This document shows positions 46,141 to 55,063 of a stretch of 64,000 nt of DNA, in pieces (position 1 is the stretch's first letter; the number at the start of each line of letters is the position of its first letter). Position numbers and translations under genes: made by a program. The stretch comes from an uncultured Lachnospiraceae bacterium. Lineage in GTDB: Bacteria; Bacillota; Clostridia; Lachnospirales; Lachnospiraceae. The notes under the pieces are model-generated. The model ran no database searches. It was not told the origin of the DNA and worked only from the letters and a program-made list of their open reading frames with translations. The stretch lies in NCBI GenBank assembly GCA_910579865.1, contig CAJTXA010000016.1, forward strand, positions 1 through 64,000. The letters are read 5' to 3'.

Positions 46141-47865
46141 ATGAATTACAAAGCAAAGTATGAACAGTGGTGTACAGATTCTATTTTTGACGAGAAAACA
46201 AAGGCAGAGTTAAGAGAAATTGCTGGAGATGAAAAGGAAATTGAAGATCGTTTTTATAAAGAATTGTCTTTTGGGACAGGAGGTCTTCGTGGTGTAATTG
46301 GAGCTGGAACCAATCGAATGAATATTTATACTGTAACAAAAGCAACACAAGGATTGGCAAATTATATTAAAAAACAAAAAGGAGAAGCAAAAGGAGTAGC
46401 GATTGCATTTGATTCTAGAAATATGTCAATTGAATTTTCGGAAAAAGCAGCTCTTTGTCTTAATGCAAATGGGATTCAAACTTATCGGTTTGAAACACTT
46501 CGTCCTACACCAGAACTTTCTTTTGCACTGCGAGAATTGGGATGTATTGCGGGAATTGTTATAACAGCAAGTCATAATCCACCAGAATATAATGGATATA
46601 AAGTATATTGGGAGGATGGTGCTCAGATTACAGCTCCAAAGGATAAAGAGATTATTAAAGAGGTAAATGCAGTAACAGATTTTTCAGCTATTCAAATGAT
46701 GGAAAGAAAGGAAGCAGAAGAAAAAGGATTGTTTCATGTTATTGGTGCAAAGATTGATGATCGTTATATAGAAGAATTAAAAAAATTGGTATTAAGTCCA
46801 AGTGCGATTCAAAAGATGGCGGATCAACTAAAGATTGTTTATACTCCACTTCATGGAACTGGAAATCTTCCTGTGCGACGAGTACTAAAAGAGCTAGGAT
46901 TTTCTTCTGTAACTGTAGTTCCAGAACAGGAATTACCAGATGGAAATTTCTCCACAGTTTCTTATCCAAATCCAGAAGATCCAAAGGCATTTACATTGGC
47001 ACTTCAGTTGGCAAAGAAGATAGATGCTGATTTAGTGTTAGCGACCGATCCAGATGCCGATCGACTTGGAGTTTATGCAAAAGATCGTGAAAGTGGAGAA
47101 TATATTCCATTTACTGGAAATATGTCAGGTCTTTTGATTGCAGAATATGAACTTTCTGTAAGAAAAGAACTTGGGAAACTGCCTTTAAATGGAGCACTTA
47201 TAAAAACGATTGTATCTTCTAATATGGCAGATGAAATTTCAAAAGAATATGGAGTAAAGGTGATTGAGGTTTTAACAGGATTTAAGTATATTGGAGAACA
47301 GATTAAGTTTTTTGAGCAGAATGGTTCTTATGAATATTTATTTGGATATGAAGAGAGTTATGGATGTTTAGTAGGAACCCATGCACGGGATAAGGATGCA
47401 GTTGTGGCAGTAATGGCACTTTGTGAAGCAGCAGCGTATTATAAGGAAAAAGGATTCACACTTTGGGATCAGATGCTTCAAATTTATAAAAAATATGGGT
47501 ACTATAAAGAAGATTTGGTTTCAGTAACAATGAAAGGGATAGATGGAGCAGAACAGATACAAAGAATTTTAGAAGAGATGCGCAGGCAACCACTTCAAAA
47601 AATAGGAGATTATAAAGTAATTGCACTTCGAGATTATCAGGCAGATACAAGGCTTTTATTAGAGGATAATACAGTTACTTCAACTGGACTGCCAAAGTCA
47701 AATGTGCTTTATTATGAATTGGAAAGAGGTGCTTGGTGTTGTGTAAGACCTTCTGGAACAGAGCCAAAAGTAAAATTTTATATGGGGGTAAAGGAAGAGA
47801 GTTTAAAAGCAGCAGAGGCAGCTTTAAATGGATTGAAAGAAGCGATGATAAAGATTGTAGAATAG
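46141..47865 (+). CDS. Phosphoglucomutase/phosphomannomutase (alpha-D-phosphohexomutase)
   Basis: The 574-residue enzyme has the four domains of the superfamily: phosphoserine loop ITASHNPPEYNGYKVY (about 140), metal loop ATDPDADRLGVYAKD (about 300), sugar loop GYEESYGCLVGTHARDKDA (about 400) and phosphate-binding loop RPSGTEPKVKFYM (about 540). It resembles B. subtilis PgcA. In this operon it can move the phosphate of mannose-1-phosphate or glucose-1-phosphate to C6, connecting the GH130 phosphorylases with ManA. AAAAAGGAGACAATT precedes the ATG. Confidence 0.9.
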   Translation: MNYKAKYEQWCTDSIFDEKTKAELREIAGDEKEIEDRFYKELSFGTGGLRGVIGAGTNRMNIYTVTKATQGLANYIKKQKGEAKGVAIAFDSRNMSIEFSEKAALCLNANGIQTYRFETLRPTPELSFALRELGCIAGIVITASHNPPEYNGYKVYWEDGAQITAPKDKEIIKEVNAVTDFSAIQMMERKEAEEKGLFHVIGAKIDDRYIEELKKLVLSPSAIQKMADQLKIVYTPLHGTGNLPVRRVLKELGFSSVTVVPEQELPDGNFSTVSYPNPEDPKAFTLALQLAKKIDADLVLATDPDADRLGVYAKDRESGEYIPFTGNMSGLLIAEYELSVRKELGKLPLNGALIKTIVSSNMADEISKEYGVKVIEVLTGFKYIGEQIKFFEQNGSYEYLFGYEESYGCLVGTHARDKDAVVAVMALCEAAAYYKEKGFTLWDQMLQIYKKYGYYKEDLVSVTMKGIDGAEQIQRILEEMRRQPLQKIGDYKVIALRDYQADTRLLLEDNTVTSTGLPKSNVLYYELERGAWCCVRPSGTEPKVKFYMGVKEESLKAAEAALNGLKEAMIKIVE

Positions 47866-47874
47866 AGGAAAATT

Positions 47875-48939
47875 ATGTTACAGGATAGCGTAAAGATGCA
47901 GCAAGTTGCTTTGGATCGAGAAGAATTTATTTATAGTGGCCGGATTGATAAAAGAAATAAAAAACAGCCGGAATTTATTTTTCCTGCTTCTTCCCTTCAA
48001 TTTCGCTTTTTTGGAAAGAAAGTAATATTAGTTTTGGAAAATCGAAATGCCTGTTGGAAAAATTATGTAGGAGCCATTGTAGATGGAAAGCAAAAAAGCT
48101 GGCTTTTAAATCAAAAGGGACAGACTGAGATTTTACTTTTGGAGGAAGAACAAGAAAAAGAACATGAAATTCTTTTCTTTAAACGACAGGATAGCTGTCA
48201 TGAGATAAAGCTGTGTGCGCTGTTTTTCTCAGAAGGCAGTCAGGTTTTAAAGATACCATTTAGGCCAAAACGGAAAATAGAGGTTTATGGAGATTCCGTT
48301 TCAGCGGGGGAAGTATCAGAAGCAGTGGATTATATAGGAAAGGCAGATCCAGAGCATCAGGGAGAATATTCAAATAGTTGGTATTCTTATGCGTGGATAA
48401 CAGCTCGAAAACTACAGGCAGAATTACACAATATTGCACAAGGTGGAATTGCTCTTATGAATCAGACAGGATGGTTTCACTACCCAGATTATATCGGAAT
48501 GGAAACGGTGTGGAATCAGATGCATTATCATCCAGCGTTTGGAGAAACAGTTCCGTGGGATTTTTCAGCTTATATACCAGATGTAGTAATTATAGCAATT
48601 GGACAAAATGACAGCCATCCAATTGATTATATGAAGGAGGATATTGCTGGAGAAAAGGCAAAACTTTGGAAAAAACAGTATCGGGCATTTTTGGAAAAGC
48701 TTCGAAAGCAGTATCCAAAGGCATATTTGATTTGTTGTACAACATTATTGATACATGACAGGGCATGGGATATTTCTATTGAACAGGTATGTCAAGAATT
48801 AAAAGATAAGCGAATTATGTATTTTCATTTTCAAAGAACAGGAAAAGGAACACCAGGACATCTTAGAATCCCAGAGGCAGAAGAGATGGCAGAGGAATTG
48901 GCAGCTTATATAGAAAGCTTAAAGATAGAGGGATGGTGA
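47875..48939 (+). CDS. CE2-like carbohydrate acetylesterase, cytoplasmic
   Basis: The 354-residue protein has an N-terminal jelly-roll (about 1-125) and an SGNH domain with IEVYGDSVSAGE (nucleophile Ser near 142), GGIALMNQTGWFHYPDYIGM, AIGQNDSHPIDYM and a late GTPGHLRIPEAEEMAEEL that supplies the catalytic His. Jelly-roll plus SGNH is the CE2 layout. In Roseburia a CE2 and a CE17 enzyme together clear acetyl groups from mannooligosaccharides. There is no signal peptide, in keeping with deacetylation after import. It begins 9 nt after the mutase stop. Confidence 0.82.
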   Translation: MLQDSVKMQQVALDREEFIYSGRIDKRNKKQPEFIFPASSLQFRFFGKKVILVLENRNACWKNYVGAIVDGKQKSWLLNQKGQTEILLLEEEQEKEHEILFFKRQDSCHEIKLCALFFSEGSQVLKIPFRPKRKIEVYGDSVSAGEVSEAVDYIGKADPEHQGEYSNSWYSYAWITARKLQAELHNIAQGGIALMNQTGWFHYPDYIGMETVWNQMHYHPAFGETVPWDFSAYIPDVVIIAIGQNDSHPIDYMKEDIAGEKAKLWKKQYRAFLEKLRKQYPKAYLICCTTLLIHDRAWDISIEQVCQELKDKRIMYFHFQRTGKGTPGHLRIPEAEEMAEELAAYIESLKIEGW

Positions 48940-48943
48940 GAGG

Positions 48944-50047
48944 GTGATAAATACAATTAATTTAGTACGTTTGAAAGAGATTATGGATCGGGCAAATTGT
49001 GGAGAGGAATTGACAATTGGATTTTTAGGAGGATCAATTACACAGGGAAGTCTTGCTTCACAACACGAAAATACATATGCTTATCAAGTTTTTAGGTGGT
49101 GGAATCAGACATTTCCAAAGGCAAAATTTTATTATGTAAATGGAGGAATTGGAGGAACTTCTTCACATTATGGCGTAGCTCGTGCGGTTTCCGATCTTTT
49201 GATGTATCAGCCAGATTTTGTGGTAGTGGATTTTAGTGTAAATGATACAGCAGATTCTTTTTTTCAAGAAACGTATGAAGGATTAGTAAGAAAGATACTG
49301 GCTTGGGATTCAAAGCCAGCCGTGGTATTGTTACATAATGTATTTTATGATACTGGATTAAGTGCGCAAAAGTACCATCAAGCAGTAGGAGAATGGTATC
49401 ATCTGCCATGCATTAGTATTCGGGATACTGTATATCAGAGAGTAAAGACAGGGGAATTAAAACGAATCGAACTGACACCAGATGGACTTCATCCAAATGA
49501 TCAGGGACATCAGCTTGTAGCAGCAGAAATTATTCATTTTTTAGAGAAAGTAAAGGTTTGCGTATTAGATGGTGCTATATTAGTAGAAGGATGGGAGTAT
49601 GGAACAGAAGAGCTTCCTGCTGCGTTTACTGCAAATCGATATGAACAGGCAAAACGTTTGACAATTCAAAATTGTTCTCCAAAGTTGTTAGGGTTTTTTG
49701 CAGATACAGAAGAAAAGATGGGACATTTAGATGCTTTTAAAAATGGATGGATTGGAAAACGAGCTAGAGATCGGATTGTATTTGAAGTGAAAGGAAGCTG
49801 TATTGCTTTACAGTATCGAAAATCTGTACAAAAGCCTGCTCTTTGTGCGATAGCAATTTTGGATGGAAATCAAGAACAGGCTTTTTTGTTGGATGGAAAT
49901 TTTGAGGAGGATTGGGGGGATTGTCAGTATTTACAAGTATTGTTGCATCATGGAGAAAATAAAGTTCATCAGGTGGAAGTAGAGATACTGCCCACAGAAA
50001 AAAAAGAAGCAGTTGCATTTTATCTAATGGGGGTTATTGTGGCTTAA
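48944..50047 (+). CDS. CE17-like mannooligosaccharide acetylesterase with C-terminal CBM-like domain
   Basis: The start is a GTG at 48944 behind GAGAGG, 4 nt after the CE2 stop. The 367 residues consist of an SGNH domain with IGFLGGSITQGSLAS (Ser near 28), GGIGGTSSHYGVAR, DFSVNDTADS and TPDGLHPNDQGH (His near 186), followed by a beta-sandwich (about 230-365) like the CBM35-type module of Roseburia CE17. CE17 removes 3-O- and related acetyls that CE2 cannot, so the pair acts on complementary positions. The protein is cytoplasmic. The convergent flippase gene ends 14 nt away with no terminator between them. Confidence 0.8.
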   Translation: MINTINLVRLKEIMDRANCGEELTIGFLGGSITQGSLASQHENTYAYQVFRWWNQTFPKAKFYYVNGGIGGTSSHYGVARAVSDLLMYQPDFVVVDFSVNDTADSFFQETYEGLVRKILAWDSKPAVVLLHNVFYDTGLSAQKYHQAVGEWYHLPCISIRDTVYQRVKTGELKRIELTPDGLHPNDQGHQLVAAEIIHFLEKVKVCVLDGAILVEGWEYGTEELPAAFTANRYEQAKRLTIQNCSPKLLGFFADTEEKMGHLDAFKNGWIGKRARDRIVFEVKGSCIALQYRKSVQKPALCAIAILDGNQEQAFLLDGNFEEDWGDCQYLQVLLHHGENKVHQVEVEILPTEKKEAVAFYLMGVIVA

Positions 50048-50061
50048 CTTATGTATGAATA

Positions 50062-51606
50062 TTAAGATAAGAATGATTTTCCATCTGGCTTGGTCAGATA
50101 GAGAATGACAAAAAAGAAGAAAGTTGATAGCATACAGTTAATACCAAGTTCAAAAAGTGGAGAAAGTGGAAAATATAAATGTAGGATTCTTATGGAGATA
50201 AATTTAGTTACCAATAGAGCAGATGCTGTACAAAAGGCAGGTTTTATAATATCAGAAAAAACAGAGAAGATCAGTGTAATTGTTTTCTGACAGGAATAAA
50301 GATGCAGTAACATCAGTAAAAGTTGGCTGGCAAGGACTCCAAGCAAATAGCCATACATTCCCATTTTTGGAACTAGTATAAGAATAAAAAGGATACGTAA
50401 GCAAAGAGATATCATGTTGTGAAAAAAAGTAGTTTTTGTCTTACCAAGTCCATTTAAAATACTTCCCATTGTAGTGGAAATATAGAGAAATGGACAAAGC
50501 CAAGAGAGTGTAGCAATATAGTCGCCAGCCAATTGATTGTGAAAAACAATACGACCCATATCAGAACCATAGACTAAAAATATTCCTGCAAATAGAATTC
50601 CAATTGCGAGACAAAATCGGAGATTTGTACTTGCCATATGGGAGATTTTACTATGGTTTTTTTGGCTTTTTGCTTCGGATACGGCTGGTAATAACATAAC
50701 AGCAAGTGAATTTGTAATTGCAGCTGGAAATAAAATAAAGTGCATTGACATTCCAGTAAAGATACCATAAGTTTCTAAAGCGGCAGAGGCACTCATTCCA
50801 TAAAGTCTTAAACTAGTCGGGATGCTGATGGATTCGATACTTTGAAAGAACGTCAGCATCAGACGGTTTAAGGAGAGAGGAATTGCTAAACTTAAGATAT
50901 TTTTTAACTGCATTGGCCAAAAAGCGGTGGCTTTTTTACTGTCACAGTTTTTGGTCAAACAGATAGAAAGGGTGGAAAAGAGAACAGAGGCTGCTTCTCC
51001 AAATAAAAGACCATATACAGCAAAAATTGGTGTAATTTGCAGTTGATTGGTTTGAGCTACATGAACCAATAGATAGACAGAAAAAACTCTTACAATTTGT
51101 TCAGTAAGTTGAGAAAGGGAAGGAATTCCCGCTTTTTTTATGCCATAATAGTAACCGCTAATACAACTATGAATGGCACTAAGTGGCAGGGATATTGCCA
51201 TAATTTTTAAAAGTGGTGTACAACGTTCTTCAAATAGAAATCTACCTGCAATTTGCTTAGAACCATTCCAAACAAGAAGGGCTAAGAAAGAAGAAAGAAA
51301 AAAGGAAAGGAATAGTCCGGCATGAAGAGTACGCCTTGTATTAATACAACCATTTCCTCTTGATTCTTCTGCTGTAAATTTAGAAATTGCAGTTTGAATA
51401 GGTGAAACACTAATTGCATGACAAAGACCATAGATAGGGAAAATAAGCTCATAGATTCCCATGCCCTCTGCACCAATTGTATTGGAGAGGAATATTCTAT
51501 AGAAGAACCCTAACAATCTGCAGAGAAAACCAGCAGCAGTTAGATAGAAAGTCGCATGAAGAAACGGGCTTTTTAAAAGATTAGAAAGAGAATTTGATTT
51601 TTCCAT
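50062..51606 (-). CDS. SpoVB/MurJ-like lipid-linked oligosaccharide flippase
   Basis: The 514-residue polytopic protein (about 14 membrane segments) opens with LKSPFLHATFYLTAAGFLCR and FYRIFLSNTIGAEGMGIYEL, the N-terminal signature of the SpoVB/polysaccharide-transport branch of the MOP superfamily. Such proteins flip lipid-linked wall or spore-cortex precursors. Similarity is closer to the SpoVB-like group of spore-formers than to MurJ, though several paralogues exist per genome. It is transcribed towards the sugar operon; a hairpin after the stop was not seen. AAAGAGGTGG precedes the start. Confidence 0.8.
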   Translation of the reverse strand: MEKSNSLSNLLKSPFLHATFYLTAAGFLCRLLGFFYRIFLSNTIGAEGMGIYELIFPIYGLCHAISVSPIQTAISKFTAEESRGNGCINTRRTLHAGLFLSFFLSSFLALLVWNGSKQIAGRFLFEERCTPLLKIMAISLPLSAIHSCISGYYYGIKKAGIPSLSQLTEQIVRVFSVYLLVHVAQTNQLQITPIFAVYGLLFGEAASVLFSTLSICLTKNCDSKKATAFWPMQLKNILSLAIPLSLNRLMLTFFQSIESISIPTSLRLYGMSASAALETYGIFTGMSMHFILFPAAITNSLAVMLLPAVSEAKSQKNHSKISHMASTNLRFCLAIGILFAGIFLVYGSDMGRIVFHNQLAGDYIATLSWLCPFLYISTTMGSILNGLGKTKTTFFHNMISLCLRILFILILVPKMGMYGYLLGVLASQLLLMLLHLYSCQKTITLIFSVFSDIIKPAFCTASALLVTKFISIRILHLYFPLSPLFELGINCMLSTFFFFVILYLTKPDGKSFLS

Positions 51607-51707
51607 AAACCACCTCTTTTGAAGTTCAGTTTATATATATGTGAAAAAGGATCATCTCAGAATGAGAACTTGTATAAAAATTTAAACAAAAAGTGAGAAA
51701 TGTTGCA

Positions 51708-51736
51708 TTGACAAGCGGAATCAGTAGTGGTAATAT
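51708..51736 (+). promoter_or_regulatory. Promoter of the cysteine desulfurase operon
   Basis: TTGACA (51708-51713), a 17-nt spacer and TAATAT (51731-51736). It lies downstream of the ATG of the longer open frame (51693), showing that the real start is 51804. Confidence 0.75.
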
Positions 51737-51803
51737 AAAACCTATTAAAGCACTAGGAAAACTAAAGGAATTGTGCAAAAAGAGCGCAGGAATGGAGTGT
51801 GTT

Positions 51804-52994
51804 ATGGGACAGTTTATCTATTTAGATCATGCTGCTACAACAGCAGCAAGAAAAGAGGTTGTGGAGGCAATGCTTCCATATTTTACAGAACAGTTTGGGA
51901 ATCCTTCTTCTGTATATGGATTTGCAGCAAAGAATAAAATTGCGATACAAAAGGTACGGGAAAGAATAGCAGATTCTCTTGGTGCAAAAAAAGAGGAAAT
52001 TTATTTTACGGCTGGGGGAAGTGAAGCAGATAACTGGGCGTTAAAGTCAATTGCTGAAATGTATCGGGGAAAAGGGAATCATATTATTACAACAAAAATA
52101 GAACATCATGCGATTTTGCATACCTGTAATTATTTGGAAAAACAGGGAATAGAAGTGACATATTTAAATGTAGATGAAAATGGATTGATTAGCTTAAAAG
52201 AGCTACGAGAAGCAATTCGTCCTACTACGATATTAATCTCTATTATGTTTGCCAATAATGAAATTGGGACAATAGAGCCAGTAAAAGAGATTGGAGCTAT
52301 TGCAAAAGAAAAGGGAATTCTTTTTCATACGGATGCAGTACAGGCTTATGGACAGGTTCCAATTCAAGTAGATGAGATGCATATTGATTTATTAAGTGCT
52401 AGTGGACATAAACTAAATGGACCAAAGGGGATTGGATTTCTCTATGTAAGAAGTGGAGTGCGGATTGGTTCATTGATTCATGGTGGTGCACAGGAACGAT
52501 CGAAACGTGCAGGGACAGAAAATGTACCTGGAATTATAGGTTTGGGTAAAGCAGTTGAACTTGCTATGGTAGATATGGAAGCAAGAAGTGAGAAAATCCA
52601 AAAGGTAAGAGATGGTGCAATTGAACGAATATTAAGAGAGGTGCCATATGTACGGCTAAATGGGGATCGGCGTAAGCGTTTGCCTAATAATATTAATATT
52701 AGTATTCAATTTATTGAAGGAGAATCGCTTTTAATTATGTTGGATATGAAGGGAATTTGTGCTTCTAGTGGATCTGCTTGTACTTCTGGATCACTAGATC
52801 CTTCTCATGTGCTTTTGGCAATTGGACTTCCTCATGAAATTGCACATGGATCTTTGCGAATGACGCTTGGTGAGGAAAATACAGTGGAAGAGATGAACTT
52901 TGTAGTGGATGCAATTAAGGAAATTGTTGAAAAATTACGTGCAATGTCTCCTTTATATGAGGATTTTGTAAAGCAAAGTAGAGGACAGCTATGA
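51804..52994 (+). CDS. Cysteine desulfurase (NifS/IscS type)
   Basis: The start at 51804 follows ATGGAGTGTGTT and gives 396 residues beginning MGQFIYLDHAATTAARKEV. Motifs are HHAILHTC with the His over PLP, HTDAVQAYGQ, LSASGHKLNGPKGIGFLYV with the PLP lysine, and SSGSACTSGSLDPSHVL with the active-site cysteine. The short lobe around the Cys is the group I (NifS/IscS) form. It supplies sulfur for tRNA 2-thiouridine by the MnmA encoded just downstream and perhaps for Fe-S clusters. Its stop overlaps the next gene by 4 nt. Confidence 0.9.
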   Translation: MGQFIYLDHAATTAARKEVVEAMLPYFTEQFGNPSSVYGFAAKNKIAIQKVRERIADSLGAKKEEIYFTAGGSEADNWALKSIAEMYRGKGNHIITTKIEHHAILHTCNYLEKQGIEVTYLNVDENGLISLKELREAIRPTTILISIMFANNEIGTIEPVKEIGAIAKEKGILFHTDAVQAYGQVPIQVDEMHIDLLSASGHKLNGPKGIGFLYVRSGVRIGSLIHGGAQERSKRAGTENVPGIIGLGKAVELAMVDMEARSEKIQKVRDGAIERILREVPYVRLNGDRRKRLPNNINISIQFIEGESLLIMLDMKGICASSGSACTSGSLDPSHVLLAIGLPHEIAHGSLRMTLGEENTVEEMNFVVDAIKEIVEKLRAMSPLYEDFVKQSRGQL

Positions 52995-53272
52995 TTGAAA
53001 AAACAGAATTAATGCCGCTTAATTATTATAAAAAAGGGGTATTTACTGGTGGATATCAAGGGATGAGATACCGGATTGAAAAAATAGAAGAGGAATTTTT
53101 AGCTACTATTTGGCCAGAGCCTTACAACTTTGAAACAACGAAAGAGGAAAAAAAAGAGTGTCAAAAATTTGCCTTTTCAGAAAGTGGGAAAGAAGCTATG
53201 GTGCAGTGGTTAAATACACAATATATGGAGCAACAGAAGGTATGGGAAGCAGCTTTGCATAGTAAAGCATAG
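52991..53272 (+). CDS. Small conserved-looking protein of unknown function between nifS and mnmA
   Basis: The 93-residue soluble, acidic protein starts within the desulfurase stop (ATGA overlap), so it is translated in step with it. It includes YKKGVFTGGYQGMRYRIEKI and FLATIWPEPYNFETT and lacks cysteines for metal or sulfur carriage, so it is not a SufU or IscU-like scaffold. I do not recognise a family. Tight coupling to a cysteine desulfurase and to mnmA downstream suggests an accessory role in sulfur transfer or tRNA thiolation. That is inferred from position only. Confidence 0.65.
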   Translation: MIEKTELMPLNYYKKGVFTGGYQGMRYRIEKIEEEFLATIWPEPYNFETTKEEKKECQKFAFSESGKEAMVQWLNTQYMEQQKVWEAALHSKA

Positions 53273-53279
53273 AGAAGAA

Positions 53280-53311
53280 AACGCCGTTATTTTATACGGC
53301 GTTATTTTTAC
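53280..53311 (+). terminator. Intrinsic terminator before mnmA
   Basis: AACGCCGT pairs with ACGGCGTT around TATTTTAT, followed by ATTTTTA. mnmA lies just beyond and may be reached by read-through. Confidence 0.8.
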
Positions 53312-53335
53312 TAACATATATGGAAAGGAGAAGAA

Positions 53336-54415
53336 ATGGAACAGAAAACAGTTGTAATGGGAATGTCTGGGGGAGTAGATTCTTCAGTTGGGGCATATTT
53401 ATTAAAGAAACAAGGCTATCATGTAATTGGCATTACAATGCAGATTTGGCAAAAGAAGGAGGGAGTTTATGAGAAAGAGGAGGGAGGATGCTGTGGGTTA
53501 TCAGCAGTAGAGGATGCAAGAAGAGTAGCAGATGAACTGGGAATTCCTTTTTATGTTATGAACTTTCGAAAAGAATTTCAAACAACAGTAATTGATTATT
53601 TTATAGAAGAATATCAAAAAGGCTGTACACCAAACCCTTGTATTGCCTGTAATCGTTATGTAAAATGGGAGGCATTACTGCAAAGAAGTCTTTCCTTGGG
53701 GGCGGATTTTATTGCGACTGGACATTATGCTAGGATAGAACAGCTTTCAAATGGAAGGTTTGCAATTAGAAAGTCAGTTACAGAGCAAAAAGATCAGACG
53801 TATGCATTATATAATCTAACACAGGAACAACTGGCACATACTTTGATGCCAGTAGGAGGCTATACCAAGGAGGAGATTCGGTCAATTGCAGAGGAAATCG
53901 GACTTTTAGTAGCAAAGAAACGAGATAGTCAAGAAATCTGTTTTATTCCTGATCATGATTATGCAGCATTTATAAAAGAAAATACAGATACAAAGATTCT
54001 GCCCGGAAATTTTGTTAGTACAGATGGAACGATATTAGGCAGGCATAAGGGTATTATTTATTATACAATTGGACAGAGAAAAGGTTTAAATCTTTCTCTT
54101 GGAAAACCAGTTTTTGTGACAGAAATTCGGCCTCAGACAAATGAGGTAGTGATTGGGACAGGAGAGGAAGTGTTTGGGGATACTTTATATGCAGATCGGC
54201 TAAATTTTATGTCTGTACCAGATCTAGAAGAAGAAGTTGAGGTAGTTGCAAAAATCCGTTATAGTCATAAAGGAGCACTTTGTAGAATAAAAAAAGTAGG
54301 GAAGGATCAAATAGTATGCAAGTTCTATGAACCACAGCGGGCAATTACACCAGGGCAAGCAGTTGTATTCTATCAAGGAGATTATGTGATGGGAGGTGGA
54401 ACGATTCTTAGGTAA
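53336..54415 (+). CDS. mnmA: tRNA-specific 2-thiouridylase
   Basis: The 359 residues start with the PP-loop GMSGGVDSSVGAYLL (residues 9-23) and carry the two catalytic cysteines in NPCIACNRYVKW (about 100) and SQEICFIPDHDY (about 200). ATGHYARI and KDQTYALYNL are further family signatures. MnmA adenylates U34 of Lys, Glu and Gln tRNAs and installs sulfur delivered from a desulfurase. The neighbouring nifS-type gene is the likely donor. AAAGGAGAAGAA precedes the ATG. Length is typical. Confidence 0.95.
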   Translation: MEQKTVVMGMSGGVDSSVGAYLLKKQGYHVIGITMQIWQKKEGVYEKEEGGCCGLSAVEDARRVADELGIPFYVMNFRKEFQTTVIDYFIEEYQKGCTPNPCIACNRYVKWEALLQRSLSLGADFIATGHYARIEQLSNGRFAIRKSVTEQKDQTYALYNLTQEQLAHTLMPVGGYTKEEIRSIAEEIGLLVAKKRDSQEICFIPDHDYAAFIKENTDTKILPGNFVSTDGTILGRHKGIIYYTIGQRKGLNLSLGKPVFVTEIRPQTNEVVIGTGEEVFGDTLYADRLNFMSVPDLEEEVEVVAKIRYSHKGALCRIKKVGKDQIVCKFYEPQRAITPGQAVVFYQGDYVMGGGTILR

Positions 54416-54521
54416 TTTTAACATAATAGAGAAAAGTTGTTTAATCTATACAAAAAAAATAAAGATTTCAGATAAAGAGTGTTCTATTTTTAGAAAGATA
54501 TAGCAGAACTTCATAAAATTA

Positions 54522-54550
54522 TTGAAAAAAATAAAAAAAAGAGGTACAAT
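54522..54550 (+). promoter_or_regulatory. Promoter of the small HD-protein gene
   Basis: TTGAAA (54522-54527), a 17-nt spacer and TACAAT (54545-54550). A small GCTAT/ATAGC hairpin follows in the leader. Confidence 0.65.
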
Positions 54551-54606
54551 ATGATAAGAATATTTGCTATTTTTTATAGCAAGGAAATTAGAAGGGAGAT
54601 GTAGTT

Positions 54607-55020
54607 ATGTTAGATAATGCGATTAAATTTGCAAGTAGAGTATTTAATGGACGTACAGATGAAAAGGGAGAGCCTTATATTAACCATGCTATGCGGGTTG
54701 CAGACAAGATGGAAACAGAATTTGAAAAGATTGTAGCAGTACTTCATGATGTATTAGAGGATACAGATTGTTCGATTCATGATTTGCAAGATGCGGGATT
54801 TGCAAGGGAAGTTATTGAATGTGTAGAGCAGCTTACTAGAAAGAGTGATTTTACATATTTTGAGTATATTGAAGATATTGCAACCAGTGAGGTTTGTAAA
54901 AAAGTGAAACTTGCAGAGTTAGAGGATAATCAAGATATTGTACGTGTAAATAAGTTATCCTTTAAGACTTATTCAATTGAAGCAAGATGTAAAAAAGTGC
55001 GAGAAATTTTAGGCAGATAA
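54607..55020 (+). CDS. Small HD-domain phosphohydrolase (RelA/SpoT HD-like)
   Basis: The 137-residue protein consists of a single HD domain: INHAMRVADKM (first His), AVLHDVLEDTDCS (the HD pair plus ED) and VKLAELEDNQDIVRVNK (late Asp). This set of metal ligands resembles the hydrolase half of SpoT and the stand-alone MESH1-like proteins. It could degrade (p)ppGpp or another nucleotide; no synthetase domain is present. It has its own promoter and terminator, so it is a single-gene unit. Substrate is unproven. Confidence 0.75.
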   Translation: MLDNAIKFASRVFNGRTDEKGEPYINHAMRVADKMETEFEKIVAVLHDVLEDTDCSIHDLQDAGFAREVIECVEQLTRKSDFTYFEYIEDIATSEVCKKVKLAELEDNQDIVRVNKLSFKTYSIEARCKKVREILGR

Positions 55021-55026
55021 AAAGTA

Positions 55027-55058
55027 GGAACCAGAAGGACATTTCTGGTTCCCTTTTT
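55027..55058. terminator. Terminator between the HD-protein and LysR genes
   Basis: GGAACCAGA pairs with TCTGGTTCC around AGGACATT, followed by CTTTTT. It lies between convergent genes. Confidence 0.8.
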
Positions 55059-55063
55059 CATGC

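Noticed and set aside
51693..51803. Longer cysteine desulfurase start
   Set aside because: This ATG lies upstream of the TTGACA-N17-TAATAT promoter, so it would not be on the transcript.
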